Assembly (NCBI GenBank): GCA_002385885.1
Contig: DGEI01000013.1
Coordinates: 209,650-259,618 of the forward strand
Source of the DNA: Firmicutes bacterium UBA3930
GTDB lineage: Bacteria; Bacillota; Clostridia; Caldicoprobacterales; Caldicoprobacteraceae
Direction of reading: 5' to 3'
DNA: 49,969 nucleotides
Program-made: the position numbers and the translations under genes
Shown: positions 33,533 through 41,808 of the stretch, piece by piece
Numbering within the stretch: the stretch's first letter is position 1
Layout: each line of letters opens with the position of its first letter
The notes under the pieces: generated by a model
What the model saw: only the letters and a program-made list of their open reading frames with translations
Told to the model about the DNA's origin: nothing
Databases searched by the model: none

Positions 33533-34846
33533 CTATTTCTTTTGACGGATCAGCAATCTTATAGGAGTTCCATTCAGCCCGAATGTTTTACGCAGATAAT
33601 TCTCCAGGTATCTTTGGTATGATAATTGCATAATCTTCGGATCATTCACAAACATAACAAACGTAGGCGGTTTAACCGAAACCTGGGTGCTGTAATATAT
33701 TTTTAATCTTCTGCCCTTATCGGAAGGCGGCGGAGTAATAGCCATTGCATCTGAAATACAGTCATTCAATATACCGGTGGTGATCCGGAAAGTAAACCTG
33801 TCATAAACATCGTTTACCAGGCTGATAATCCTGTTAACCCTTTGCCCTGTTTTAGCAGATATAAACAATGTTGGAGCATAGCTTAAAAAGCCAAGCTTTT
33901 GCATTAAGCGCTGCTGAAACTCAATCATGGTATTGTTGTCCTTTTCAATCAGGTCCCACTTATTAACAACAATAATAGAAGCTTTTCCCTCTTCCTGTAC
34001 CAGCCTGGCAATTTTTGCATCCTGTTCTGTAGCTTCCTGCGTAGCATCAATCATGATTAACACCACGTCGCACCGCCTGACAGCGGCAAGGGCCCGGAAC
34101 ACACTATAAAGCTCCAGCGACTCGTTTATCCGGCTTTTCCTTCGAATTCCGGCAGTATCAATTATTACATACTTCTGCTCCCCAAGCTGAAAGGGAGTAT
34201 CTACTGCATCCCTAGTGGTTCCCGGTATATCGCTTACAATTACCCGCTCTTCACCCAGAATACGGTTTACCAGCGATGATTTACCAACATTAGGTTTACC
34301 AATCACCGCAATCTTTATAACATGGTCATCCTGCTCTTCAATATCCGATTCAGGGAAGTAGCTGATTATCATATCCAGCAGATCCCCAAATCCTCTTTTA
34401 TGAGAAGCTGATATCCCGACAACAGGACCTATTGCGAGGGCATAAAACTCCAGTATCAGATCTTCATCGTCAGGAGTATCTATCTTGTTGACAGCCAGCA
34501 GGACGGGTTTCTTGGTTTTCCTAAGAATATTTGCCACTTCCCGATCGGCAGGAGTAACACCCGCCTTCCCATCAGCCAAAAAAACGATTACATCAGCCGT
34601 GTCTATGGCCATTTCAACCTGCCGTCTCATGTGAACCAGCAATTCATCATTACTTCCTGGATCAAGTCCGCCCGTGTCTGCCAGGGTAAACTGTTTTCCA
34701 AGCCATTCAGTATCTGCGTAAATCCTGTCCCGCGTCACTCCGGGTTCATTATCAACAATTGATATCCTTTTACCTATAATACTGTTAAAAAATGTTGATT
34801 TCCCAACATTAGGACGTCCGACAATTGCAACTATTGGTTTACCCAT
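33533..34846 (-). CDS. der: GTPase Der (EngA), 50S ribosome assembly
   Basis: The 437-aa protein has two GTPase domains. The first has GRPNVGKSTFFNSI near 10, DTGG near 57 and NKID near 118. The second has GKPNVGKSSLVNRI near 184, DTAGIRRKSR near 231 and NKWD near 296. A C-terminal KH-like domain ends the protein. Der is essential for maturation of the large ribosomal subunit. Its gene follows the DUF512 gene by 6 nt and precedes plsY by 16 nt. Confidence 0.98.
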   Translation of the reverse strand: MGKPIVAIVGRPNVGKSTFFNSIIGKRISIVDNEPGVTRDRIYADTEWLGKQFTLADTGGLDPGSNDELLVHMRRQVEMAIDTADVIVFLADGKAGVTPADREVANILRKTKKPVLLAVNKIDTPDDEDLILEFYALAIGPVVGISASHKRGFGDLLDMIISYFPESDIEEQDDHVIKIAVIGKPNVGKSSLVNRILGEERVIVSDIPGTTRDAVDTPFQLGEQKYVIIDTAGIRRKSRINESLELYSVFRALAAVRRCDVVLIMIDATQEATEQDAKIARLVQEEGKASIIVVNKWDLIEKDNNTMIEFQQRLMQKLGFLSYAPTLFISAKTGQRVNRIISLVNDVYDRFTFRITTGILNDCISDAMAITPPPSDKGRRLKIYYSTQVSVKPPTFVMFVNDPKIMQLSYQRYLENYLRKTFGLNGTPIRLLIRQKK

Positions 34847-34852
34847 ATTAAC

Positions 34853-36190
34853 CTACGCACCCCTTTCACCGATATCAGCAGCCTTTGATATGACTTCAAG
34901 AAGTTCCCTGCCATCGACCGGCACCGGAATAACCGGGACACCCAGTGACAGGCTCAGCTCCTCCAGGGTAACACCGTCAAGAAAGACATCCTCTCCCCTC
35001 CGCAGCATAGTATTGGGAATCAATAGTGAATGCCCCAACTTTTTATCTTTTAACTGGTTTTTTATATCCTGCCCTGTTATTAGTCCGGCTACCGTAACCT
35101 TATCGCCGAAAAAAAGGTTTTTTACAGCGTAAACGTATACCGGTATCCCCATAATCTCCTGTACCCTGTCCATCATTGCCCTAATTGTTGGGTAAGCCGA
35201 TACACCGGTAGCAACAGAAATATCCATACCCCGGATATGAGGCTTGGGGTAATCATCAATGGCTTCATCAAATTCACGTGTTAACCTGGCCATAAGTCCC
35301 ACCCCATTTTCTATCTGGGGAAAATCTTCATAATTTTCATATGGAGGGATCTCCCTGCCTGCAAGAATGTAGAATTCATCAGCAGCAAACACAAATGATG
35401 TATTTCCTTCCTTACGGCATTTGCTCTGCCACCGTTCCACCTGTTCCAGGACCCGGGCTGCTGATACTGCATCATAAGGCAGGATATCCACCAGCCCTTC
35501 CCTGTGTTTGGTCAGGCCAACAGGCACCACCGCTACCGATTGTACAATGGTTCTCAGATTCCAGAGATCGGCCAGGGTTTGATCCAAATGAGCTCCATCA
35601 TTCCAATTACGACATAAGACAATCTGACAATGAACAGATATATTAGCCTTTTCAAATGTTTTTAATAAGTTCATAATATCTCCGGCCCGCCTGTTTCCCA
35701 TCATCCTCTGCCGCAGCTGAGGGTTGGTGGTATGCACGGAAACATGCAGAGGGCTGATATGTCGGTCCGCTATCTGCTTTATATCCTGCTGTGTCAGGTT
35801 TGTAAGGGTTATGTAGTTGCCCATAAGAAAGGACAACCGCCAGTCATCATCCTTACAGTACAGGGATGAGCGCATACCCCCGGGAAGCTGATCGATAAAA
35901 CAAAATATGCATCTGTTATGGCATACCCGCTGCCTGTCCAGAAGCGGCTGTTCAAAGGTAAGCCCAAAATCTTCGTCGGGCTCCTTTTCAATATCTATTA
36001 TCCACTCCTGTCCGTCTGGCTTTTCTATAGTAATACTCACTGTATCACCGCTCGTCCTGTCAATAAAATCTATTATATCCTGAACTTTCTGTCCGTTGAT
36101 GTCAACCAGCAAATCCCCAGGCTGTATACCCGCTTCTTCAGCAATACTGCCCGGGACAACACCTGTAATCCTGTGTTTTGTCAGTTCCAT
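34853..36190 (-). CDS. PDZ/radical-SAM-like DUF512 protein
   Basis: The 445-aa protein has an N-terminal PDZ domain (residues about 1-70, GSIAEEAGIQPGDLLVDING). Next is a CxxxCxxC motif (CHNRCIFCFIDQLP near 90) within a radical-SAM-like region, followed by the DUF512 domain (GVSAYPTIRAMMDRVQ, then TVAGLITGQDIKNQL). The family is widespread in clostridia and cyanobacteria; the reaction is unknown to me. The PDZ domain suggests binding of a protein C-terminus. It is 6 nt upstream of der and likely translated with it. Confidence 0.88.
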   Translation of the reverse strand: MELTKHRITGVVPGSIAEEAGIQPGDLLVDINGQKVQDIIDFIDRTSGDTVSITIEKPDGQEWIIDIEKEPDEDFGLTFEQPLLDRQRVCHNRCIFCFIDQLPGGMRSSLYCKDDDWRLSFLMGNYITLTNLTQQDIKQIADRHISPLHVSVHTTNPQLRQRMMGNRRAGDIMNLLKTFEKANISVHCQIVLCRNWNDGAHLDQTLADLWNLRTIVQSVAVVPVGLTKHREGLVDILPYDAVSAARVLEQVERWQSKCRKEGNTSFVFAADEFYILAGREIPPYENYEDFPQIENGVGLMARLTREFDEAIDDYPKPHIRGMDISVATGVSAYPTIRAMMDRVQEIMGIPVYVYAVKNLFFGDKVTVAGLITGQDIKNQLKDKKLGHSLLIPNTMLRRGEDVFLDGVTLEELSLSLGVPVIPVPVDGRELLEVISKAADIGERGA

Positions 36191-36275
36191 CCTCTCCCTT
36201 GATATTATTAGCTGTTTTTATTACCTGATACTAAAATTGATTATATCTTTATTATCATCTAAAATCCGCCCTAAG

Positions 36276-36749
36276 TCAATAATAATCGTATCTGGCTGCG
36301 ATATTTTGTTTAACCCTGTTTACCAAATCTACCAGGTGCGGGTAACTCCTTCTTATTCCCCATACAGTCATAGGCCTCCCAATACATGGCAAGCCTAATC
36401 TTCTTGATGTTATCCCGCCTATGGCGGTTATGGGATGCAGCTGCACAAGCGCACTGACAAACAACGCTTCCGGATGAGAAACGTAATTTGCATTAAGGTA
36501 ACTTTTTATAGCCGGTATAACTACATTCTTTCCGTCCTTCATACCAATTACGTAAATATCCCATCCCATATCATCCTGCCCCATGTATACCGGCTTCCCC
36601 AGTTCTTTGTTTTCCATTTTATCATAAAACGGAATTGCTTTAAACTCGTATGTTTTAGGTATCCGATCCCTGGGGAGAAAATTCAGATGAATAGAGGCGC
36701 ATGTAATGGATGTGTGGGCTCCCCCAAAACAATGATAAAACAGCTTCAT
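36276..36749 (-). CDS. DUF3189 family protein (canonical copy)
   Basis: The 157-aa protein begins MKLFYHCFGGAHTSITCAS, the conserved start of DUF3189 proteins, with His and Cys residues that could bind metal. It continues with IYVIGMKDGK near 72 and a C-terminal segment GITSRRLGLPCIGRPMTVWG. The family is known mainly from spore-forming clostridia; function unknown. It follows its paralog by 9 nt. Confidence 0.82.
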   Translation of the reverse strand: MKLFYHCFGGAHTSITCASIHLNFLPRDRIPKTYEFKAIPFYDKMENKELGKPVYMGQDDMGWDIYVIGMKDGKNVVIPAIKSYLNANYVSHPEALFVSALVQLHPITAIGGITSRRLGLPCIGRPMTVWGIRRSYPHLVDLVNRVKQNIAARYDYY

Positions 36750-36758
36750 TTTCTTTTC

Positions 36759-37232
36759 TCACCTTATAAACATTTTACTGTTTTTCAAATTTTGTTTTAT
36801 TTCTCTTGCTTTCCTTGAAAAAATATGATATTTCCGGCTCAACCAGTATGAAAACAGCTTTTCGCAAATAGTCCGGTTAACCCGGCGAGCCAGTAAAAAC
36901 CCGATTATTCTGGGCATTATCCCTTCCAACCTTCCAACATCCAAATGGCAGAGATTCTCTTCCAGCCGGAATATTCTATTTATGTATATTTGAGAATTTT
37001 TTATGACTGAAAAATACCTTTTACATCCCAATACATATATCTCCCGGAGCTCTTCATCCATGCCCACATATATTAAATTCCCATATTGTTCTCCATATAA
37101 ACAACATATTTCAAAATGCTTTTTTGCCTGTTTTTCATTGCAAATATCCTGCTCTTTATACAATCCCAAATGAAATGCAGCCAATAAAAAAGCTCCATAG
37201 GTTCCTCTGTACCCGCAATAAACAACTTTCAA
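36759..37232 (-). CDS. DUF3189 family protein (diverged copy)
   Basis: The 157-aa protein has the same length and layout as the next gene. It starts MKVVYCGYRGTYGAFLLAA, so the His-Cys-containing start of the canonical copy (YHCFGGAHTS) has changed to YCGYRGTYGA. The middle retains the counterpart IYVLGCKRYF, and the C-terminus is strongly basic (SRKYHIFSRKAREIKQN). It may have lost a metal site. The start is TTG at 37232, nine nt after GGGGAG. Confidence 0.72.
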   Translation of the reverse strand: MKVVYCGYRGTYGAFLLAAFHLGLYKEQDICNEKQAKKHFEICCLYGEQYGNLIYVGMDEELREIYVLGCKRYFSVIKNSQIYINRIFRLEENLCHLDVGRLEGIMPRIIGFLLARRVNRTICEKLFSYWLSRKYHIFSRKAREIKQNLKNSKMFIR

Positions 37233-37324
37233 CTCCGGTTTCTCCCCTCATACTGCCCTCAAAACGAATAATAAAATACAAACCGAGCTGCTTAAGCCTG
37301 CCAGCAACCCGGTTGCAAACTCCA

Positions 37325-38464
37325 TTATTTCCGTTTTTCATCCTTATCCTTGCTTTCAGAAGTTCCGGTAACCTTTGATATCATTTCCCTTCCTCCACCG
37401 CTTATAAAGAAGAATATGCCTCCGCCCGCAACCAGCACAAGGAACAGCCATAGCAGCCCTTTCCTGCCTCCTCGTACATCCTCCTGCTCAATCGGTTCCG
37501 GACGATATGTCCCCTTTTCCTCTCCTTCCTGTGTTTTGCCCTTTACCGTGCCGCCAAACATGGCCTTATCTATCACAACGGCCAGATACTGAGCTGATCT
37601 TTGAGCTGATTCCTTGCTGTTTTCATGGGTTCCGAATTCAAATAACAATGATCTGGGAGACAGTTCCTGATTGTACGCGCCTGCACCTATAAATATATCC
37701 TTAATCAGCCCGGGATACACTTTATCAGCCACAGCTTTAATCTTATAGGCCAGTTCCTCGTTGGCCTGTCTGTTCTGATTCCGGGAGCCTACCACAATTC
37801 TTACCTTTGTCATGGGCTGCCCGGCCACTCTTGTAGCATATACACGGGCCGGCACCGCATCCCTGTGAATATCAAATATGGCAGCAACTGGTGAATGCTT
37901 CTTCATCAGATTGATAGCCGTTTGCCGTGAACGCCTGTAAGCCGCTGCGTCGTGGGGTTCATGGGGAGTTTTATCCAATACAGCATTGATCCCTCTCTTC
38001 TGCAATGCATTTTTGAACGATTCGGCCACATCCAGTATTCCCCCTTTACCAGGCTTGGTATGAGAGCCGTCGGAAGGAATATAAGATTCATCTGTATGAG
38101 TAGAATACAACAGTATATTGCTGTCCTTATCCATCTCCTGTGCCAATACAGCGATAGATGCAATGTTTTCTTCTATTTCCGGAAGCTTAACATCTCTTAC
38201 GTATTTCGCTACCGCTTTCCTGCTTCCTTTATCTGCCGAAATAACGGAATAATATTTATTATCACCGCTGATGTATTCATCATTAACCAGTATTTCCCTG
38301 GCCATCATGGTCAGCTCTTTTCCGGATTCATCAACCAGCGTGTAATACCCGGATTCGGCTTCAAACCAGTCATCGGCATAAGCCTCAGGAATATGCCAGC
38401 CTGCAGCCATTGCAAATACAAAACATATTATCAGCATTTTATCAGCTGTTCTGTTCATCCTCAT
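37325..38464 (-). CDS. SpoIIP-type N-acetylmuramoyl-L-alanine amidase
   Basis: The 379-aa protein has an N-terminal signal anchor (about 10-30), a SpoIIP catalytic domain with ILLYSTHTDESY near 137 and AIFDIHRDAVPA near 202, RSLLFEFGTHENS near 282, and a second transmembrane helix near 340-360. SpoIIP removes stem peptides from septal peptidoglycan during engulfment. This could be SpoIIP itself or a paralog; it is not beside gpr. ATG at 38464 follows AGGAGG and overlaps the DUF1614 gene by 23 nt. Confidence 0.85.
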   Translation of the reverse strand: MRMNRTADKMLIICFVFAMAAGWHIPEAYADDWFEAESGYYTLVDESGKELTMMAREILVNDEYISGDNKYYSVISADKGSRKAVAKYVRDVKLPEIEENIASIAVLAQEMDKDSNILLYSTHTDESYIPSDGSHTKPGKGGILDVAESFKNALQKRGINAVLDKTPHEPHDAAAYRRSRQTAINLMKKHSPVAAIFDIHRDAVPARVYATRVAGQPMTKVRIVVGSRNQNRQANEELAYKIKAVADKVYPGLIKDIFIGAGAYNQELSPRSLLFEFGTHENSKESAQRSAQYLAVVIDKAMFGGTVKGKTQEGEEKGTYRPEPIEQEDVRGGRKGLLWLFLVLVAGGGIFFFISGGGREMISKVTGTSESKDKDEKRK

Positions 38465-39146
38465 TATCACCTCCTGAATAGGTATTCTCATTACGGCTCC
38501 TTTTCATAAATTCACCCTTTTGATAGGCCATGGATTTTTTTGCCGTCCCACCCTGGATTCTTTCACGCAGCTCTCCCACAACTTCTGCCAGCATTACCGC
38601 CAGAAATCCTGCTATCACAACGGCATCCACAGCTCCTGCGCCGCCTAAACGGATTCTGCTGGGAATACCTCTTAGTATATTCTCAATACCCTGTGCCAGA
38701 TCAGCCAGTATTACGCCCAGCACTCCGGCTATGAATGAAGATCTTCGGGAGCGCCCAAATAAATAAGCTATAATACCGGCAATAATACCATAAACATAGT
38801 TTGGATCGATCATTATGGTTTCCGGTTCCGAGGGCATGTAACGGCCGGCAAGATATACACCCAGGCCAGACAGCACAGCGGCTATACCGGCCCTTAACTT
38901 TTCAATACCGGTACCGGCCTTGGCAAACAGATAGATAACAAGAATAAGCGGCACAATTGCCCCGCCGATATTTATGAATATGTCTCTGCCCAGAGGTATA
39001 TCGGGAATCAGGCTTCCTATAAATATTGCAATCATAAATAACACAGCTGCTTTATCGCTTAAACGCATTCTGTCCAGCAGGCGCTGTCCGACACCGAAAA
39101 ACACCAATATAGTAGCGGCTATCAGAAGCGTTAATCCTAACGGCAT
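38442..39146 (-). CDS. DUF1614 family polytopic membrane protein
   Basis: The 234-aa protein has about seven hydrophobic helices in the first 200 residues and a polar tail rich in Asn, Glu and Asp. Glycine-rich helix ends such as GRDIFINIGGAIVPLILVIY and RIRLGGAGAVDAVVIAG match DUF1614, found in spore-forming clostridia. Function unknown. Its overlap with the SpoIIP-type gene implies coupled translation and perhaps a sporulation role. Confidence 0.72.
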   Translation of the reverse strand: MPLGLTLLIAATILVFFGVGQRLLDRMRLSDKAAVLFMIAIFIGSLIPDIPLGRDIFINIGGAIVPLILVIYLFAKAGTGIEKLRAGIAAVLSGLGVYLAGRYMPSEPETIMIDPNYVYGIIAGIIAYLFGRSRRSSFIAGVLGVILADLAQGIENILRGIPSRIRLGGAGAVDAVVIAGFLAVMLAEVVGELRERIQGGTAKKSMAYQKGEFMKRSRNENTYSGGDNEDEQNS

Positions 39147-39267
39147 AGTATCACACCTTTCGTTAACAATTGTGTGTTTCTCATCTTATGTTTCCCTGGG
39201 TGTTGATCTTATATTCTATTATCGAATCAGGTTAATATCTGTCCCAATTCCGTTTCGTTATGCAAAA

Positions 39268-39323
39268 CAAAAAAAGCTGATGCCTTATGCTTTCTCACAA
39301 AAAAGCATATAAGACATCAGCTT
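39268..39323 (-). terminator. Terminator after the pyruvate-kinase C-domain gene
   Basis: Read leftward, AAGCTGATG, one mismatch, then a second stem segment ending in GC, a loop, and CATCAGCTT with a T run. The long stem is about 80 nt past the gene's stop codon. It separates the yjbQ/RluA transcript from the sporulation block. Confidence 0.8.
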
Positions 39324-39404
39324 GATAACGTTACTCAATATACTGTTTATAGCACGGATATATTACGGCTTCTTACATAAGAATGGAAATATTATTCTAT
39401 CCTG

Positions 39405-39950
39405 CTATAAATAAGGCTTGCATATGATTTCATGTATCCTGGTATCCAGTATACTGCTGGCATGGGACGGGGTAAGTATCACGGCAGTATCGGCTCCCCT
39501 GCCGGTACCGCCTATAGCTATTACAGGCTGGCCATATGGTATCAGACCCGCATCCAAAGCCATAACCGCAATTTCAACGCATACCTTCACACCCTGTCCG
39601 AGCATTCTCAAAGTATGGGCCATTATCTCCACCGGATATGTTCCGCCGAATTTTCTGCTCATCGCCCTTTCCGCCCCGCTCAGCACATGGGTTGTAGTAA
39701 GTACCTTTATTCCCGATTCCATAAGCTGCCGGCGTACGTCTTCAGGCATCTCGTTTTGGCCTGGCTGTACAAAACCATTTACATGTGTCACGCACACCGC
39801 TTCCAAGTCGTCAGCATCCTTCAGTAAGCCTGCGGTATAACCGGAGTTAGAGGCAACAACAATATGGCGTATTCCTCTTTCCCGTGCAGTATTTACAGCC
39901 AGTTCCACCGTCTTCTCCGTATTCTCCCTGCCCGTATTTTCAAAATACAT
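39405..39950 (-). CDS. Stand-alone pyruvate kinase C-terminal (alpha/beta) domain protein
   Basis: The 181-aa protein resembles the PK_C domain of pyruvate kinase, without the catalytic barrel. It has a conserved start (TGRENTEKTVELAVNTARER), IRHIVVASNSGYTAG near 37, VCVTHVNGFVQPG near 58, and a Gly-rich end (VIAIGGTGRGADTAVILTPSHAS near 142-160). The domain binds allosteric effectors in pyruvate kinases; the role of free versions is unknown. GGGAGGGA precedes the ATG. Confidence 0.78.
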   Translation of the reverse strand: MYFENTGRENTEKTVELAVNTARERGIRHIVVASNSGYTAGLLKDADDLEAVCVTHVNGFVQPGQNEMPEDVRRQLMESGIKVLTTTHVLSGAERAMSRKFGGTYPVEIMAHTLRMLGQGVKVCVEIAVMALDAGLIPYGQPVIAIGGTGRGADTAVILTPSHASSILDTRIHEIICKPYL

Positions 39951-39995
39951 TCTTAATCCCTCCCTGTTTATATTATCTGCCTGTGAACCGCAGTA

Positions 39996-40772
39996 TTACA
40001 GCCTTTTACCTGTTATCCCCCCGTTGCCTTCAAAACGGCTTACATTTATCGTTTTCATTTTTTCAATAGTTTCAAACCGATCCCATGGATAAGAAGCCGG
40101 AGGATAGGATTTGAATACCATTTCCTCTTTCAGCGTCGGGTGTATAAGCCTGATTGAAGCAGACCATAAAGCCAGCTGCTGCCCCGGCTTATTTACATGC
40201 TGTCCGTATTTCTGATCTCCGTATAGTGGAAATCCTGAACAGGAAAACTGTACCCTGATCTGGTGAGGCCGGCCGGTAATTAGATTTATCCTTACCAGGC
40301 TTAAAACGTCACCAGTTTCGGCAGACACCAGACTTTCCAGGGTCTCATACTCCAGTACCGCTTCCTTGGCATTGCCTTTAGGCATCCTATAGCAAGTAAC
40401 CGTATTGGTTTTATTGTTTTTATCCAGATAGTGTACAAGTCGTCCTCTTTTCCGAGGTTTTCCCCTTGCTGCCGCAAGATATACCTTTTCAAAAGTCCCT
40501 TCCCGAATCTGTCCGGATAATCGGGAAGCGGCTTTGGAAGTTTTTGCAAAAACCATTACACCGCCCACCGGACGGTCCAACCTGTGAACAAGCCCCAAAT
40601 AGACATTGCCCGGCTTGCAGTATTTTTCCTTTATGTAATCTTTCAATACCGATAACAGATCGGTATCCCCGGTTGCATCGCCCTGGGAAAGCATATTGAC
40701 CGGCTTTTCTGCCACCAAAAGGTGATTATCCTCATATAACACGTTTATTTTTTCCCTGAACTGCATTCTCAT
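39996..40772 (-). CDS. RluA family RNA pseudouridine synthase
   Basis: The 258-aa protein has the RluA motif with catalytic Asp, LVHRLDRPVGGVMVFAKTSK near residue 62, then GRPHQIRVQFS near 165 and PLYGDQKYG near 180. It has no N-terminal S4 domain. It isomerises uridine to pseudouridine in rRNA or tRNA; the target base cannot be told. Lies 45 nt upstream of the PK_C-like gene. Confidence 0.93.
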   Translation of the reverse strand: MRMQFREKINVLYEDNHLLVAEKPVNMLSQGDATGDTDLLSVLKDYIKEKYCKPGNVYLGLVHRLDRPVGGVMVFAKTSKAASRLSGQIREGTFEKVYLAAARGKPRKRGRLVHYLDKNNKTNTVTCYRMPKGNAKEAVLEYETLESLVSAETGDVLSLVRINLITGRPHQIRVQFSCSGFPLYGDQKYGQHVNKPGQQLALWSASIRLIHPTLKEEMVFKSYPPASYPWDRFETIEKMKTINVSRFEGNGGITGKRL

Positions 40773-40812
40773 CTATTCCTCAATTCATAGTTTGCCCCAA
40801 TCATATAATATG

Positions 40813-41220
40813 CTAACTTGTCCCGATACAGCTTATGCATACCTTTCTTGACCTGGGTCCGTCAAATTCACAGAAGTAAACTCCCTGCCACGTTCCCAAC
40901 AAGGGCTTTCCGTCTGAAATTATAATACTGCAGCTTGAACCAATACATGACGCTTTAGCGTGGGCATGGGAGTTGCCTTCATAATGCCTGTAATCCCCTT
41001 TCGCGGGAAACGCCCTGTCCAGGATTTTAAGAATATCATACACAACATCCGGATCGGCGTTTTCGTTGATGGTTATCCCGGCAGTAGTATGCGGGCAATA
41101 CACCACTGCCATTCCGTTTTGGATGCCACTGTCCTTTACAGCCCGGTTCAAAAGATGAGTTATGTTTATGAATTCTTCCCTTTTGCCGGTTGAGATTGAA
41201 AAGTTAAAAATATTGTTCAA
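40813..41220 (-). CDS. YjbQ family (UPF0047) protein
   Basis: The 135-aa protein has the family motifs HTTAGITINENADPDV near 46-61, HAHAKASCIGSS near 85, and GTWQGVYFCEFDGPRSRK near 108. The family includes proteins with secondary thiamine-phosphate synthase activity; physiological role uncertain. The start must be TTG at 41220: GAGGTG lies eight nt upstream, the nearby ATG meets a stop after two codons, and no internal ATG precedes the conserved region. Confidence 0.9.
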   Translation of the reverse strand: MNNIFNFSISTGKREEFINITHLLNRAVKDSGIQNGMAVVYCPHTTAGITINENADPDVVYDILKILDRAFPAKGDYRHYEGNSHAHAKASCIGSSCSIIISDGKPLLGTWQGVYFCEFDGPRSRKVCISCIGTS

Positions 41221-41359
41221 ATCATATGCACCTCACTTGCTATATATCCTGTTTATGCCGCCATTATAATTGCTTTGTATCTCAGATTTACTGTTTCCCT
41301 ATTAATAAAATTTATCATGTTTTTTGTATTAATTCAACTAAAATAGACAATCCAGAATG

Positions 41360-41431
41360 TAAATATTCTTCATATTACTAATCTTGATAGCATGATTACC
41401 GCTGAGCATTGTGTGAAGAATAATTATGGAG
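41360..41431 (+). repeat. Palindromic dispersed repeat, degenerate partial unit
   Basis: The segment with ATTCTTCATATTACTAATC and GTGTGAAGAATAATTATGGA aligns with the second half of copy B (ATTATTCATATTCACTATA, GTGTGCAGAATACTATGGA), including length and order of blocks. It appears to be a truncated unit joined directly to copy B. The gap 41221-41360 before it is AT-rich and shows nothing else. Confidence 0.55.
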
Positions 41432-41605
41432 CGAGTGCTACAGGTTCTTAGCCTTGAGCACCAGCAAGCAGAATAGTATTATTCATATTCACTATATTTA
41501 GCTATACTGTTATCAATGAGTACCGTGTGCAGAATACTATGGAAATCACCTTGTGAAAAGGCTTAGAACCTGTTAGCGAAGCGGAGGACAGCCGGAACCA
41601 ATGTT
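41428..41605 (+). repeat. Palindromic dispersed repeat, copy B (most complete)
   Basis: The unit has terminal inverted repeats: ACAGGTTCTTAGCCTT (41440-41455) against AAGGCTTAGAACCTGT (41558-41573), 15 of 16 complementary. Inside these, further blocks (GAATAGTATT near 41471, AGAATACTATGG near 41531) are also inverted. A flank GCGAAGCGGAGGACAGCC follows, shared with copy A. Length is about 135-175 nt depending on the flank. No coding potential. Confidence 0.72.
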
Positions 41606-41633
41606 TGAGCGAAGCGAGTTTTGGTGGAGGCCC

Positions 41634-41745
41634 GGAGCGAGTGCTACAGGTTCTTAGCCTTGAACACCAGTGATTGGAATAGTATTCTGCAATACTTTTA
41701 TTATGAGGCAAGTATTATCTTTTGACTGCTGAAAATGTACTTATA
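41634..41745 (+). repeat. Palindromic dispersed repeat, copy C (left part)
   Basis: The first 30 nt (41634-41663) are identical to 41428-41457. The rest (41664-41745) matches copy A read in reverse better than copy B: CAGTGATTGGAATAGTATTC, then ATTATGAG, AAGT, TTATC and TTTGACTG blocks in the same order. The right arm is missing and is replaced by a new left-type segment. Confidence 0.72.
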
Positions 41746-41800
41746 TGAAGAGGATTTTGCCTTGAGCTCCAGCGAGCGGAATAATATTCTTCACAGACTT
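41746..41800 (+). repeat. Palindromic dispersed repeat, partial left arm next to dctM
   Basis: TTGCCTTGAGCTCCAGCGAG followed by CGGAATAATATTCTTCACA aligns with the left arm of copy B (GCCTTGAGCACCAGCAAG, CAGAATAGTATTATTCATA). It ends 9 nt before the dctM stop codon, so it may supply the 3' end of the TRAP transcript; no ordinary terminator is visible there. Confidence 0.5.
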
Positions 41801-41808
41801 ATATCGCT

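Noticed and set aside
41428..41800. CRISPR-like array
   Set aside because: The repeated units are long, palindromic, irregularly spaced and diverged; there are no short uniform repeats with unique spacers and no cas genes.
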